Shown here: one piece after another, positions 1-6,706 of the stretch | How the letters are laid out: the number at the start of each line of letters is the position of its first letter | Position numbering within the stretch: position 1 is the stretch's first letter | Assembly (NCBI GenBank): GCA_027858595.1 | Contig: JAQICK010000426.1 | Location: forward strand, 1 to 6,740 | Origin: Melioribacteraceae bacterium | GTDB taxonomy: Bacteria; Bacteroidota; Ignavibacteria; Ignavibacteriales; Melioribacteraceae | Reading direction: 5' to 3' | DNA: 6,740 bases | Position numbers and translations under genes: made by a program | The notes under the pieces: model-generated | Told to the model about the DNA's origin: nothing | Database searches by the model: none | Seen by the model: only the letters and a program-made list of their open reading frames with translations

Positions 1-77
1 ATTTTGTAGTTGGAAATTTTTTAAATGTGTGCAATTCAATAATTGCTGATTTTACTGGAGGTAACTCTTTTGCTTAA
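1..77 (+). CDS. 3' end of an unidentified upstream gene (partial)
   Basis: The frame whose first complete codon is at 3 is open to a TAA at 75-77. It reads FVVGNFLNVCNSIIADF then TGGNSFA, a composition that looks like a real protein end. The other two + frames hit stops at 7-9 and 47-49 and give less protein-like sequence. The last 8 bases overlap the TTG start of the lipoprotein gene at 70, and the downstream Shine-Dalgarno GGAGG is built from this gene's Gly-Gly codons. The lipoprotein and barrel genes are joined by an overlap of the same length, which supports this being coding. The fragment of about 24 residues is too short to assign a family. The gene begins outside the window. Confidence 0.55.
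   Translation, partial: FVVGNFLNVCNSIIADFTGGNSFA
57..61 (+). promoter_or_regulatory. Shine-Dalgarno GGAGG for the lipoprotein gene
   Basis: GGAGG lies 8 bases before the TTG at 70-72. This spacing fits ribosome binding and decides the start. A TTG at 43, in the same frame, would add nine residues (MLILLEVTL) in front of the signal peptide and would place this site inside the gene. The site sits in the coding end of the upstream gene, so the two genes are probably translationally coupled. Confidence 0.75.
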
Positions 78-1278
78 TAGATTCGTTTTGTTTTTTTTAA
101 TTTTAACTTTTGTTGTTGGATTTATTAGTTGTGATGACGACCCAACATCATTGGGCTCAAATCTTTTACCAGACCAAGATTTGATAAATGTTTTTATGAT
201 TAATAGTATAGATTCATCATTTCAACAAAAATCAAAATTTTATGATACTGATACCTTAGCTCTTTCAAGTTCTTCCAAAATGTTTTTAGGAAAAAATGGA
301 AATGTTGAATCAACAATGTTAATGAAGTTTTATATGTTTTTTCCTGATTCTATTAAGGAAGCAATTTTAGGTGATAGCCTAATTCTTAATAGTGCTGTTA
401 TAGAGTTGGAACCTATTTTTACCTATGGTGATGAAAACAACACATTTGAATATACTGTTCATGAAATAACTAATGATTGGAATTCTTTAGAATTTGGCAA
501 AAATGAATTTGAACTATTAACATATAATGAAGATGATATCAGTTCTAATCACCAATCAGTAGGGGATACTTCCATAATTATGTCTTTTGACATTGATAAA
601 GATTTAGTGACTAATTGGCTAAGTTTATCAGCAAATGAAACTCAAGAAGAAAATTTTGGTGTTTACTTTAATTATTCAAGTGCTACTGATAAAATATTAG
701 GGTTTCCAGCAATTTCCACACAATATGATACTGTATTAACAAGATTAAAAATGATTGTAGAGGTTCCAGGTAATTTTGTTGATACTTTAACTGTTGAAGT
801 TACTTCAGATGCTCATGTTGTTTTGGGTGAGATGCCAACTTCAAATAATCAGAATATATTCGTCCAAGGTGGAATTCCTATCAGGTCGGATCTTTTTATA
901 GATGTTTCAAAGATTCCGGATTATTCAATTATTAATAAAGCTACTTTGAAATTATTTGTTGATGAAACTGAATCTGATGTGAGTACTGTTCCTTCTGATT
1001 TTATTGGGGTGCTTTTGTTAAATGATTATGAAACATCAGAATTAAATACAAGCTATGCCGGAATTCTTTTAGATTTTGACACTTTATCTTATAGCGGAGA
1101 TATAACAATCTTTGTCCAAGAATGGTTGTCAAATGGTAATAATGGTATGAAACTTCATTTGTTAGATGAGGTCGAAACAGTTAATAAAATTGCAATTTCT
1201 GGAAGCGAAAAAACAGATATAACACTTAGACCTTACTTAGAAATTATTTATACATCAAAAATTGAGAATAATGAATAA
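70..1278 (+). CDS. Lipoprotein with two tandem beta-rich (DNRLRE/DUF4270-like) modules
   Basis: Predicted 402-residue envelope lipoprotein. With the TTG start at 70, residues 1-20 form a lipoprotein signal peptide (MLNR, then a hydrophobic core ending GFIS) followed by the lipid-anchor Cys21. CDDD follows at 21-24; an acidic stretch right after the cysteine resembles the surface-export signal of Bacteroidetes lipoproteins. The mature protein looks like two similar beta-sandwich units. The first, about 60-232, has GDSLILNSAVIELEP, a conserved Trp in NDWNS and RLKMIVEV at its end. The second, about 245-395, has INKATLKLFVDE, QEWLSNGNNGMKLHL and RPYLEIIYTS at its end. That closing motif is typical of DNRLRE modules, while the N-terminal LGSNLLPDQDLINVF resembles DUF4270 lipoproteins of Bacteroidetes. 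Both family assignments are from memory and need a profile search. No catalytic residues are recognisable, so a structural or binding role at the cell surface is an inference. It overlaps its neighbours on both sides by 8 bases. Confidence 0.8.
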   Translation: MLNRFVLFFLILTFVVGFISCDDDPTSLGSNLLPDQDLINVFMINSIDSSFQQKSKFYDTDTLALSSSSKMFLGKNGNVESTMLMKFYMFFPDSIKEAILGDSLILNSAVIELEPIFTYGDENNTFEYTVHEITNDWNSLEFGKNEFELLTYNEDDISSNHQSVGDTSIIMSFDIDKDLVTNWLSLSANETQEENFGVYFNYSSATDKILGFPAISTQYDTVLTRLKMIVEVPGNFVDTLTVEVTSDAHVVLGEMPTSNNQNIFVQGGIPIRSDLFIDVSKIPDYSIINKATLKLFVDETESDVSTVPSDFIGVLLLNDYETSELNTSYAGILLDFDTLSYSGDITIFVQEWLSNGNNGMKLHLLDEVETVNKIAISGSEKTDITLRPYLEIIYTSKIENNE

Positions 1279-2521
1279 AAAAAAATATTACATAGTCCTG
1301 TTACTTTTTCTCACATTTGATTTAGTAATTGCTCAAGGTGGTCAAATATATTCTCGTTATGGCATTGGAGATTTAATCCATACATCATCTGCACGTAGTT
1401 TAGGATTTGGTGGACTTGGATCTGCTGTGATTGATAGGGATTACGTAGATGGCTACAATCCTGCTAGTTGGAGTAACTTATATTTCACAAGATTCAGCTT
1501 GAGTGCAAAGTATGTCGGTGCAAATTATTCCGATATTAACTCAAGTTCTTTTCATTCAAATGTTATTTTCTCAGGCTTTACAATTGGTTTTCCTGTATAT
1601 AAAAAACTTGGTATTTCAGTCGCTTTAGGATTAATACCAGTATCTGCCGTTAGTTATAACATTAACAACAACTTGGAAGATGAAAACCTAGGTGGCTATA
1701 CTGAGTCTTTTTCTGGAAAGGGTTCAATCTCAAAAGTCTTTTTAGGTACATCTTTTAAAGTACCAACAAATACTTCACTTGGGGCTTCAGTTGAATATTA
1801 TACTGGGACAAACAACTATACTTCATCGCAAGATTTTGATGATAATTCTACTTTTCATGATATTTCTTACCAAACTCAATATAAATACAGAGGTGTAGGT
1901 GCAACGGTTGCTGCTATTTCTGGAAATCTGATTAATCTTTTTAATGATTCTAACTCATCTGAATTTAGATTATCTGCTCTTGCTAATATAACTTCTGATT
2001 TAACAACAGATACTTTAATAATTGCGACAACTTCTATTGGCGAGTTAGAAAACATATCAGGTGAAACACAGACTATTTTACCAACAAAATATACTTTGGG
2101 TGCAAGTTACTCTTGGAGTAAAAAATATTTAATTCTTTTCGATTATGTTTATCAACCTTTCTCTGAGTATAAGTTTAATGGTAAATACGATAGTAATCTT
2201 AAAGATTTAGCTAAATATAGTGTAGGTTTTGAATATAAAAATAAATCACTAGGTATGCATCCTACAACGTTTGAACAAATGGCTTTTCGTGTGGGTGCTA
2301 GTTATGAGGAAACTCAATACACTTTTGATGGTATAAACATAAATCAATATTCAGTTCACGGTGGAGTAACTATTCCATTTGGCGACATAAATTTAATAGA
2401 TTTTTCTATTGCTGCTGGACTTAGAGGAACAACTGAAAACAATTTAATTAAAGAACAATTTTTTAGTGCTGCATTTTCACTCACTTTAGGTGAGTTGTGG
2501 TTTTCAAGAGTAGATAGATAA
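1271..2521 (+). CDS. Outer-membrane beta-barrel protein (YSRYGIGD family, FadL/PorV-like N-terminus)
   Basis: Predicted 416-residue outer-membrane protein. I chose the ATG at 1271 over the TTG at 1262 because it begins a clean Sec signal peptide: MNKKK, a hydrophobic core, then cleavage after Ala21 (VIA/QGG). The mature N-terminus has YSRYGIGDL (27-35) and RSLGFGGLGSAVIDRDYVDGYNPAS (42-66), the glycine-rich and NPA pattern seen in FadL/PorV-type barrels. The rest is alternating beta strands with glycine and aromatic residues. The C-terminal part has SVHGGVTIPFGDINLIDFSI (361-380), RGTTENNLIKE (385-395) and an aromatic end near LGELWFSRVDR. This combination is a widely conserved but functionally uncharacterised barrel family in Bacteroidetes and relatives. 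The ATG overlaps the lipoprotein stop by 8 bases, so the two are probably co-translated, and the lipoprotein could be its surface partner (inference). The ligand or cargo cannot be read from the sequence. Confidence 0.85.
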   Translation: MNKKKYYIVLLLFLTFDLVIAQGGQIYSRYGIGDLIHTSSARSLGFGGLGSAVIDRDYVDGYNPASWSNLYFTRFSLSAKYVGANYSDINSSSFHSNVIFSGFTIGFPVYKKLGISVALGLIPVSAVSYNINNNLEDENLGGYTESFSGKGSISKVFLGTSFKVPTNTSLGASVEYYTGTNNYTSSQDFDDNSTFHDISYQTQYKYRGVGATVAAISGNLINLFNDSNSSEFRLSALANITSDLTTDTLIIATTSIGELENISGETQTILPTKYTLGASYSWSKKYLILFDYVYQPFSEYKFNGKYDSNLKDLAKYSVGFEYKNKSLGMHPTTFEQMAFRVGASYEETQYTFDGININQYSVHGGVTIPFGDINLIDFSIAAGLRGTTENNLIKEQFFSAAFSLTLGELWFSRVDR

Positions 2522-2534
2522 AAATAGAATAAAT

Positions 2535-2538
2535 GGAG
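2535..2538 (+). promoter_or_regulatory. Shine-Dalgarno GGAG for the TPR gene
   Basis: GGAG lies 6 bases before the GTG at 2545 and supports that non-ATG start. It sits in the 23-base gap after the barrel gene. Confidence 0.65.
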
Positions 2539-2544
2539 TAAAAA

Positions 2545-3804
2545 GTGAAAAATTTAAAATTAATAACAGTAACTCTTTTGTTATTTCTAATGAGCGTGCA
2601 AATAATAAATGCTCAAGAGGGAGAACCAATTAATTTAATTGCCGAATTCAGTCTTTTCTATGAATCTTTTAAAAATAAAGATTTTGAGAGTGCAGAACCT
2701 CATGGATGGATTGTTATTGATACCGATCCAAGTCAATTTCTAAAATATCGACCATTTAAAAAGATGGAAGAAATTTTTAAATGGAAAATTGAAACTATAA
2801 CTAAAACTGAAGAAGAAAAAAATCAGATTGCTGTGCAAGCTATTAAATTGTACGATAGAGCTATTGAAGTTGGTGCTAAAAATCCAGAATATTTTGTAAT
2901 GAGAAAAGCTTTTATTATTGAGCAGTGGTCTGATGCTAGTCCTCAAGAAAAAGTTGAGGCTTACATATATGCATTAGAAATAACACCAGACGCAGATGCA
3001 TACTACAAAGATAGATTAGGATTATTATATGCAGCAAATGCAACAGTGGAAAATGGGTATAAAATTAAAGCTCTAGATATTTACATGAAACTTGCTGAAG
3101 AAGATCCAGAAAATGAACTTTGGATTACTAGAATTAATGGCCTAGCTGATGACATGGACCAACTTGTTGGATTTATGAAAAAAGCTTGGGATTTAGATAA
3201 AGATAATCTTGAAAAAGCTTGGAAATATGCCGAGATGTGCGGCAAAGCAGAACAGTATGATAAAGCAATTGAACCTTTAGAGTTTTTAGTAGAAAAAAAT
3301 CCAGAAGTTGTAACGTACTGGACAAAGTTAACTTCGCTTTATATTAAAGCTGATCGGACAGATGACGCTATAAAAGCATATAAAACTTTAATTGAATTAG
3401 ACCCTCAAAACAGAGATAACTACTTTAGCATTGCAACTATCTATAAAAAACTAGGACAATTATCTGTAGCTCGTTCTTATTTACAAAAAGCCTCAAAAGC
3501 AAGTGCTGAACCTTGGGATATGCCTCTGTACGTTGAAGCTGGCTTGTATGAGCAAGCTGCTAGTCAAAGTGGAAGTTTTGAATTTATGGATAAATGTGTT
3601 TATAAATTGGCTTCTGATACATATGTTAAAGCTGCAAGAATTGGTGGACCGATGTCTGCTGTTTCGTCTGGTAGGGTTAAAGCTTTAAAGAATACAGTTC
3701 CTCAAAAAGAAGATTATTTCTTCAGAAATTTCAAATCTGGGGCAGTGATAAAAATTGAAGGTGAATCTTACGGTTGGATAAATCGTTCAATTACTGTAAA
3801 ATAA
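2545..3804 (+). CDS. Secreted/periplasmic tetratricopeptide-repeat protein
   Basis: Predicted 419-residue exported TPR protein with a GTG start. Residues 1-23 are a Sec signal peptide (MKNLK, hydrophobic core, INA/QEG). FSLFYESFKNKDFESAEPHGW (35-55) resembles the opening of secreted TPR proteins common in the Bacteroidetes/Chlorobi group. Helical repeat pairs follow. Degenerate ones lie around 95-125 and 152-188. Clear TPRs lie at about 223-256 (EKAWKYAEMCGKAEQYDKAI..), 257-290 (VTYWTKLTSLYIKADRTDDA..) and 291-320 (YFSIATIYKKLGQLSVARS..). The C-terminus leaves the TPR pattern and ends with FKSGAVIKIEGESYGWINRS (396-415), a short beta-like tail I recall from related proteins. TPRs bind other proteins, so a periplasmic scaffold or assembly role is plausible, perhaps with the upstream barrel and lipoprotein, but no partner can be named. 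It lies 23 bases after the barrel gene and 25 before glyA. Confidence 0.85.
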   Translation: MKNLKLITVTLLLFLMSVQIINAQEGEPINLIAEFSLFYESFKNKDFESAEPHGWIVIDTDPSQFLKYRPFKKMEEIFKWKIETITKTEEEKNQIAVQAIKLYDRAIEVGAKNPEYFVMRKAFIIEQWSDASPQEKVEAYIYALEITPDADAYYKDRLGLLYAANATVENGYKIKALDIYMKLAEEDPENELWITRINGLADDMDQLVGFMKKAWDLDKDNLEKAWKYAEMCGKAEQYDKAIEPLEFLVEKNPEVVTYWTKLTSLYIKADRTDDAIKAYKTLIELDPQNRDNYFSIATIYKKLGQLSVARSYLQKASKASAEPWDMPLYVEAGLYEQAASQSGSFEFMDKCVYKLASDTYVKAARIGGPMSAVSSGRVKALKNTVPQKEDYFFRNFKSGAVIKIEGESYGWINRSITVK

Positions 3805-3829
3805 ATTTTTTTTAAAGAGTAGAAGAATT

Positions 3830-5128
3830 ATGTTAGAATACTTAAGTGATGATAAAGAGATTTTAGAAATTCTAAAATTAGAATTAGATAGGCAAGAAAA
3901 CAATCTTGAACTAATTGCTTCCGAGAACTTTGTTTCTCCTGCAGTATTACAAGCTGCTGGTTCAGTATTAACAAATAAATACGCTGAAGGATATCCTGGT
4001 AAAAGGTATTATGGCGGTTGTGAATATGTTGATATGGCTGAAGAAGTTGCTAAGGCTCGTTTAAAAGAAATATTTAATGCTGAGTACGTAAATGTTCAAC
4101 CTCATAGTGGCTCACAAGCAAATATGGGCGTTTATATGGCTCTTCTAAAGCCAGGAGATAAGATTCTTGGGCTTAGTTTAGATCACGGTGGACATTTGAC
4201 TCATGGTTCTCCTGTGAACTTCTCGGGTCAAATTTACAATGCGGTTGGATATCCATTAAACGAAACCACGCAACAATTAGATTACAACATTATTGAAGAC
4301 CTTGCTACTAAAGAAAAACCAAAATTAATTATTGCTGGAGCAAGTGCTTATTCTCGCGAATGGGATTACGCTAAGTTCCGTGAAATTGCAGATAAAGTTG
4401 GTGCGTTGCTAATGACAGATATGTCTCATCCAGCTGGATTAATTGCAAAAGGTTTGTTGAATAATCCACTACCATATTGCGATGTTGTAACTTCAACTAC
4501 TCATAAAACTTTACGTGGTCCTCGTGGTGGAGTTATTATGATTGGGGAAGGTAGAGATAGAGAAAATACTATTGGAGTTATGACATACAAAGGCGATAGA
4601 CTTAAAACTATGTCAGAACTATTTGATAGTATGGTTATGCCAGGTATTCAGGGTGGACCTTTAATGCACATAATTATGGCAAAAGCCGTTGCATTCAAAG
4701 AAGTTCTAGACAATTCATTTGCAGATTATGCTAAACAAGTTATGCTTAATGCTAAAAAGCTCTCATCTGAACTAATGAATAGCAATTTTAATATTATTTC
4801 TGGTGGTACTGATAACCACTTGATGTTGGTTGATTTAACAAATAAAAATATTAGTGGAAAGAAAACAGAAAAAGCTCTTGAATTAGCGGGAATTACAGTT
4901 AATAAAAATATGATTCCATTTGACACTAAAAGTCCTTTTGTTACTAGTGGAATTAGAATTGGAACTCCAGCAATGACAACACGCGGAATGAAAGAGAATG
5001 AAATGGAAATAATTGCTTCATTTATTAATAAAGCTGTTAGTAATTATGAAAATGAATCCGTTTTGGCTTCAATAAAAGTTGAAGTAAATGAATTGTGTAG
5101 CAAATTCCCACTATATTCAAAATTATAA
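3830..5128 (+). CDS. glyA: Serine hydroxymethyltransferase
   Basis: A cytoplasmic PLP enzyme that interconverts serine plus tetrahydrofolate with glycine plus 5,10-methylene-tetrahydrofolate, the main source of one-carbon units. It is 432 residues and full length for the family. N-terminal LELIASENFVSPAVLQAAGS (26-45) and NKYAEGYPGKRYYGG (49-63) are signature motifs. PHSGSQAN (91-98) and the DHGGHLTHG segment (118-126) fit the cofactor and folate site. DMSHPAG (197-203) supplies the Asp that pairs with the PLP ring nitrogen and the stacking-region His200. TSTTHKTLRGPRGG (221-234) contains the Schiff-base lysine Lys226. Relative to the E. coli enzyme there is an insertion of roughly a dozen residues around 242-266, before PGIQGGPLMH (271-280). 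This insertion and the S-H-P form of the DM.H motif are, as I recall, typical of Bacteroidetes/Chlorobi enzymes. The ATG at 3830 has a purine-rich upstream stretch (AGAGTAGAAG). TatC begins 11 bases after its stop. Confidence 0.98.
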   Translation: MLEYLSDDKEILEILKLELDRQENNLELIASENFVSPAVLQAAGSVLTNKYAEGYPGKRYYGGCEYVDMAEEVAKARLKEIFNAEYVNVQPHSGSQANMGVYMALLKPGDKILGLSLDHGGHLTHGSPVNFSGQIYNAVGYPLNETTQQLDYNIIEDLATKEKPKLIIAGASAYSREWDYAKFREIADKVGALLMTDMSHPAGLIAKGLLNNPLPYCDVVTSTTHKTLRGPRGGVIMIGEGRDRENTIGVMTYKGDRLKTMSELFDSMVMPGIQGGPLMHIIMAKAVAFKEVLDNSFADYAKQVMLNAKKLSSELMNSNFNIISGGTDNHLMLVDLTNKNISGKKTEKALELAGITVNKNMIPFDTKSPFVTSGIRIGTPAMTTRGMKENEMEIIASFINKAVSNYENESVLASIKVEVNELCSKFPLYSKL

Positions 5129-5139
5129 AGTAAAATCAA

Positions 5140-5913
5140 TTGGCTAAAAACGAAGAAAATCTTTTAGAAGATGGGGAAGAGCAAGAAGGTGCAATGTCAT
5201 TCCTTCAACATCTTGAAGAATTGCGCTGGCGTTTTCTTTATGCTATTATTGGGATTCTTATTGGAACAATTGTAACATGGATCTTTATTGATTTTTTAGT
5301 TGATTCAATACTACTATTACCAGCTAAACGTGCTGATATTCACTTACAAAACCTACGACCATTTGGTCAGTTATTTTTATTTATGCAAATAGCTATAATT
5401 GGTGGAATTGTATTAAGCATCCCCAATATTTTTTACCAAATGTGGAAATTTATTTCCCCTGCATTAAAACAAAGTGAAAAGAAATACATCTCTTTAATCG
5501 TTGTTTTTTCTACAATTTGTTTTTTATCTGGTGTTGCATTTGCATATTTTATAATGCTTCCGCTTACATTAAAATTTGCTGGCGAATTTGGTTCTGCAGA
5601 AATTGAAAATAATTTTGCAATTGCAGAATATTTCTCAATTATTATATCTGTAATGTTGGGTGCTGCAGTGGTTTTTGAACTACCTATGTTATCTTTTCTA
5701 TTATCAAAAATTGGAATATTAACTCCGCAGATAATGAGAAAATACAGAAAGCACTCTATTATCACTATTTTAATTTTAGCTGCGATTTTAACTCCAGGAA
5801 CTGACCCAGTTGCACAAGTGTTATTGGCAATTCCATTAGCTCTACTTTATGAAATAAGTATTTATGTATCAAAAGTATTTTCAAAAAAAAAGAAAACTGA
5901 AGAAGATGAATAA
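5140..5913 (+). CDS. tatC: Sec-independent protein translocase subunit TatC
   Basis: An inner-membrane protein that recognises twin-arginine signal peptides and forms the core of the Tat translocon for folded proteins. Its 257 residues fit the family, with six predicted membrane helices at about 32-60, 76-98, 115-140, 163-185, 204-218 and 222-244. Key motifs are FLQHLEELRWR (21-31, signal-peptide binding side), SIPNIFYQMWKFISPALKQSEKKY (93-116), GVAFAYFIMLPLTLKF (131-146), VFELPMLSFLLSKIGILTP (178-196, with the conserved intramembrane Glu180) and TPGTDPVAQVLLAIPLALLYE (218-238). A lysine-rich then acidic tail (KKKKTEEDE) follows. The start is uncertain. The TTG at 5140 gives an acidic N-terminal extension and an 11-base gap from glyA. 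An in-frame ATG at 5194, preceded by AGAAGG at 5184-5189 but only 4 bases away, gives MSFLQHLEELR, also a credible TatC start of 239 residues. No tatA/tatB is in the window. The gene's last 67 bases recur inverted at 6674-6740. Confidence 0.97.
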   Translation: MAKNEENLLEDGEEQEGAMSFLQHLEELRWRFLYAIIGILIGTIVTWIFIDFLVDSILLLPAKRADIHLQNLRPFGQLFLFMQIAIIGGIVLSIPNIFYQMWKFISPALKQSEKKYISLIVVFSTICFLSGVAFAYFIMLPLTLKFAGEFGSAEIENNFAIAEYFSIIISVMLGAAVVFELPMLSFLLSKIGILTPQIMRKYRKHSIITILILAAILTPGTDPVAQVLLAIPLALLYEISIYVSKVFSKKKKTEEDE

Positions 5914-5937
5914 ACAATAAATTGATTTTCTATCTCC
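5847..5937 (+). repeat. Left arm of a 91-base inverted repeat (tatC 3' end and following gap)
   Basis: This stretch is the native end of tatC (from the last base of codon 236 through the stop) plus 24 bases of intergenic DNA. Its reverse complement occurs at 6650-6740, with paired positions summing to 12587. The only differences are 5916 versus 6671 and 5930 versus 6657. The 5847-5915 part is matched perfectly over 69 bases, including the nine-base A run at 5883-5891. A 712-base loop separates the arms. Confidence 0.97.
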
Positions 5938-5956
5938 CAGCTTAATATGAAATACA

Positions 5957-6706
5957 ATGAATAAAATAGATTTAACAAAATTACAAAATCCTGTAAAAAG
6001 TGAATTAGCTAGTTTTAATATATTTTTCAAAGAGCAATTAACATCCGAAAAGAAAATTCTCGATTATGCACTCCGATTTATTTTATCTCAAAAAGGAAAA
6101 AAAATTAGACCCTTGCTTGTTTTGCTTTCGGCAAAAGTAAATGGCAAGTTACAAGATAGAACCTACAGAGGTGCTTCACTTGTGGAACTTTTACACACAG
6201 CAACACTGGTTCACGATGATGTTGTTGATGAAGCAGAGAAGCGTAGGGGGTTCCCATCACTAAATAAAATTTGGGGAAATAAAATATCAGTTCTAGTTGG
6301 AGATTTTCTGCTTTCTAAAGGTTTATTAATTGCAGTTGAAAATGATGATTATGATTTCTTAAAGACGATTACTAACACAGTTAAAAGAATGTCCGAGGGG
6401 GAATTACTCCAAATTTATAAAGCTAAAAAATTAGATATTGAGGAAGAAACATATTTTAAAATAATTTCTGATAAAACTGCTTCGTTACTTTCTACATGTT
6501 GTGAAATCGGAGCTTGTAGTACAACAACAGATGTTGAAAAAATAACAGCTTTGAAAAATTATGGCGAGTATCTTGGTATTGCTTTTCAAATTAAAGATGA
6601 TATTCTTGATTTTGTTGGTAAAACAAAAATCTTTGGAAAAATCCAGGGCGGAGATATAAAATCAATTTATGGTTTATTCATCTTCTTCAGTTTTCTTTTT
6701 TTTTGA
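5957..6706 (+). CDS. Trans-polyprenyl diphosphate synthase, truncated with an artefactual tail
   Basis: A class I prenyl chain elongation enzyme that condenses isopentenyl diphosphate onto an allylic diphosphate. Visible motifs are GKKIRP (47-52), the first aspartate-rich motif HDDVVDEAEKRRG (86-98, Asp87, Asp88, Asp91), VGDFLLSKG (114-122), KTASLLS (173-179) and the second aspartate-rich motif QIKDDILDF (211-219), then GGDIK (231-235). Positions -5 and -4 from the first motif are Ala82 and Thr83 with no bulky aromatic, which in this family points to a long-chain product, probably a quinone side chain (inference). The ATG at 5957 is the first possible start, since an in-frame TGA lies at 5948-5950. 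Family members run about 320-330 residues and continue after GGDIK with a charged loop and TLPLI. Here the frame enters the inverted tatC copy and ends after 249 residues; residues from about 236 (SIYGLFIFFSFLFF) are not native. Native coding can be trusted to about 6657-6661. Confidence 0.93.
   Translation: MNKIDLTKLQNPVKSELASFNIFFKEQLTSEKKILDYALRFILSQKGKKIRPLLVLLSAKVNGKLQDRTYRGASLVELLHTATLVHDDVVDEAEKRRGFPSLNKIWGNKISVLVGDFLLSKGLLIAVENDDYDFLKTITNTVKRMSEGELLQIYKAKKLDIEEETYFKIISDKTASLLSTCCEIGACSTTTDVEKITALKNYGEYLGIAFQIKDDILDFVGKTKIFGKIQGGDIKSIYGLFIFFSFLFF

Noticed and set aside
2740..2946. 68-residue open frame on the minus strand
   Set aside because: It lies wholly inside the TPR gene on the opposite strand, is rich in Phe/Ser from reversed Lys/Glu codons, and has no family motif.
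3503..3688. 61-residue open frame on the + strand
   Set aside because: It is an out-of-frame shadow within the TPR gene, whose own frame is intact and protein-like throughout.
3805..3829. T-run between the TPR gene and glyA as a terminator
   Set aside because: There is no hairpin stem before the T-run, and the gap is only 25 bases.
4726..4926. 66-residue minus-strand open frame
   Set aside because: It is antisense to the conserved C-terminal domain of glyA, with no independent support.
5433..5765. 110-residue minus-strand open frame
   Set aside because: It is antisense to tatC membrane helices. The AT-rich codons give a chance open frame and no motif is seen.
5922..5948. Possible promoter before the prenyl synthase (TTGATT and TAATAT)
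   Set aside because: The spacing of 15 bases is short, such hexamers are common by chance in AT-rich DNA, and the gap is only 43 bases in a gene run.
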